This document shows positions 63,267 through 64,000 of a stretch of DNA of 64,000 nucleotides, piece after piece. The notes beneath the pieces were generated by a model, which made no database searches, was not told the DNA's origin, and saw only the letters and a list, made by a program, of their open reading frames with translations. Location: positions 1 through 64,000 of the forward strand of contig NZ_BBJX01000006.1 in NCBI RefSeq assembly GCF_000739995.1. Reading direction: 5' to 3'. Position 1 is the first letter of the stretch. Every line of letters begins with the position of its first letter. The DNA comes from Comamonas granuli NBRC 101663. GTDB taxonomy: Bacteria > Pseudomonadota > Gammaproteobacteria > Burkholderiales > Burkholderiaceae_C. A program made the position numbers and the translations under genes.

Positions 63267-64000
63267 TTAATCGCTTAAAACCACCATCTCTATCCGGTTG
63301 CGTCCGCTCCTCTTGGCCGCATAGAGCTGCTGGTCCACGGCGTCGATGAAGTCGGAGGGCTTCGTGCTCTCCAGGCCGCCGGCCACGACGGTGCCCACGC
63401 CCACGCTCACGGTGATGTGCTGGCCGTGGGGGGACTGCGCGTGGGCAATGGTCTGTTTCTGCACCAGCCGCTGGCAGCGTTCGGCCACTTTGCGGGCCAC
63501 CTCGGCGTTGGCCTGGGGCAGCAGCACGATGAACTCCTCGCCGCCGAAGCGGGCCACCAGGTCGCGCGGGCCGTCCAGCGCCAGGTTCAGCGTCTGCGCA
63601 ATGTCGATCAGGCATTGGTCGCCGCGCACATGGCCGTACAGGTCGTTGTACTGCTTGAAGTAGTCGATGTCGAACAGCAGGATGGACAGAGGCTGGCGCT
63701 GGCTGCGGGCGCTGTCCCATTCGATCTCCAGGCAGGCGTTGAACCTGCGCCGGTTGGTGATGTGGGTCAGTCCGTCCTTGAACGAGAGCGCCTCCAGCTC
63801 TTTTTGCAGCGCCAGCAATTTCTCCTCGGTTTTTTTCTGTTCGCTGATGCCGAACATGAAACCGATCAGCGCTTCGGGCTCGCCCTGGGCGTTGCGCACC
63901 ACGTGCACCACGTCGCGGATCCACACGTAGCCGTTGTCCTTGGTCAGCGCGCGGTAGTCGGCCTCGTGGTCGGCGCCGGCCTGGGACTGGGCGACGCAGA
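63267..64000 (-). CDS. PAS-GGDEF diguanylate cyclase (N-terminus beyond window)
   Basis: The visible C-terminal 244 residues comprise the end of a PAS/PAC domain (ADYRALTKDNGYVWIRDVVH, then GFMFGISEQKKTEEK) and a full GGDEF domain with DGLTHITNRRRFN, DIDYFKQYND and active-site FGGEEF. The residues before it (GPRD) do not form the RxxD inhibitory site, unlike the other cyclase in the window. It probably synthesises c-di-GMP. The gene reads off the right edge of the window with no start codon in view. Confidence 0.85.
   Translation of the reverse strand, partial: CVAQSQAGADHEADYRALTKDNGYVWIRDVVHVVRNAQGEPEALIGFMFGISEQKKTEEKLLALQKELEALSFKDGLTHITNRRRFNACLEIEWDSARSQRQPLSILLFDIDYFKQYNDLYGHVRGDQCLIDIAQTLNLALDGPRDLVARFGGEEFIVLLPQANAEVARKVAERCQRLVQKQTIAHAQSPHGQHITVSVGVGTVVAGGLESTKPSDFIDAVDQQLYAAKRSGRNRIEMVVLSD

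Overview
The window is about 64 kb of GC-rich chromosomal DNA from a betaproteobacterium, most likely a member of the Comamonadaceae (Acidovorax/Alicycliphilus/Diaphorobacter type). This is judged from the strong G/C third-position bias, the leucine-catabolic liu set, the erpA-anmK-M23-tyrS and rplM-rpsI-bactofilin-erpA neighbourhoods, a SAH riboswitch in front of ahcY, and the DUF2917/DUF6776-type proteins. No rRNA, tRNA, prophage, insertion sequence or CRISPR array was seen. The last gene (GGDEF) runs off the right edge.

Region 1 (0.1-20 kb) is a leucine/isovalerate and fatty-acid degradation block. A MerR-type regulator (LiuR-like) is followed by a perfect 22-bp palindrome and then a thioesterase, isovaleryl-CoA dehydrogenase (liuA), carbonic anhydrase, isocitrate dehydrogenase kinase/phosphatase (aceK), a thiolase, an SDR and a second acyl-CoA dehydrogenase. 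After an interruption (DUF421 protein, HAD phosphatase, chemoreceptor, YchJ-like protein, AraC regulator) come liuB, a DinB-family protein, liuC, liuD, a hydroxyacid dehydrogenase and HMG-CoA lyase (liuE). Together these turn isovaleryl-CoA into acetyl-CoA and acetoacetate; carbonic anhydrase can supply bicarbonate to the biotin carboxylase, and AceK can direct acetyl-CoA carbon into the glyoxylate shunt.

Region 2 (20-42 kb) holds small overlapping genes (YbaK, DUF1289, DsbA-like isomerase), an MHS-type MFS transporter, a double-length UvrA with four ATPase modules, a second chemoreceptor, a compact cbb3-type oxidase operon (ccoN, ccoO, a mono-haem cytochrome c, a SCO copper chaperone and a membrane protein), a citrulline/arginine hydrolase (CtlX-like) divergent from an Lrp regulator, a diguanylate cyclase, a HAD phosphatase and release factor 3.

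Region 3 (42-64 kb) is mostly housekeeping: SAH riboswitch-ahcY-tlyA-metF (methionine cycle), rlmJ, a membrane Ser/Thr kinase, rplM-rpsI, a coiled-coil membrane protein, bactofilin, erpA, anmK, an M23 peptidase, tyrS, a LysR/DUF2917 pair, glmU with an overlapping histidine kinase, an Lrp regulator divergent from glmS, and a PAS-GGDEF protein.

The most unusual feature cuts across all regions. A family of roughly 55-65 bp palindromic repeats occurs at least 16 times, on both strands. Only four copies are purely intergenic. The others lie inside reading frames without breaking them (liuB, glmU, anmK, a HAD phosphatase, four copies in uvrA), or supply gene ends (AraC, CtlX and Lrp C-termini, DUF1289 N-terminus). 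A second oddity is the duplicated 5' end of liuD, which creates a 40-codon leader reading frame with hairpins that overlaps the true start.
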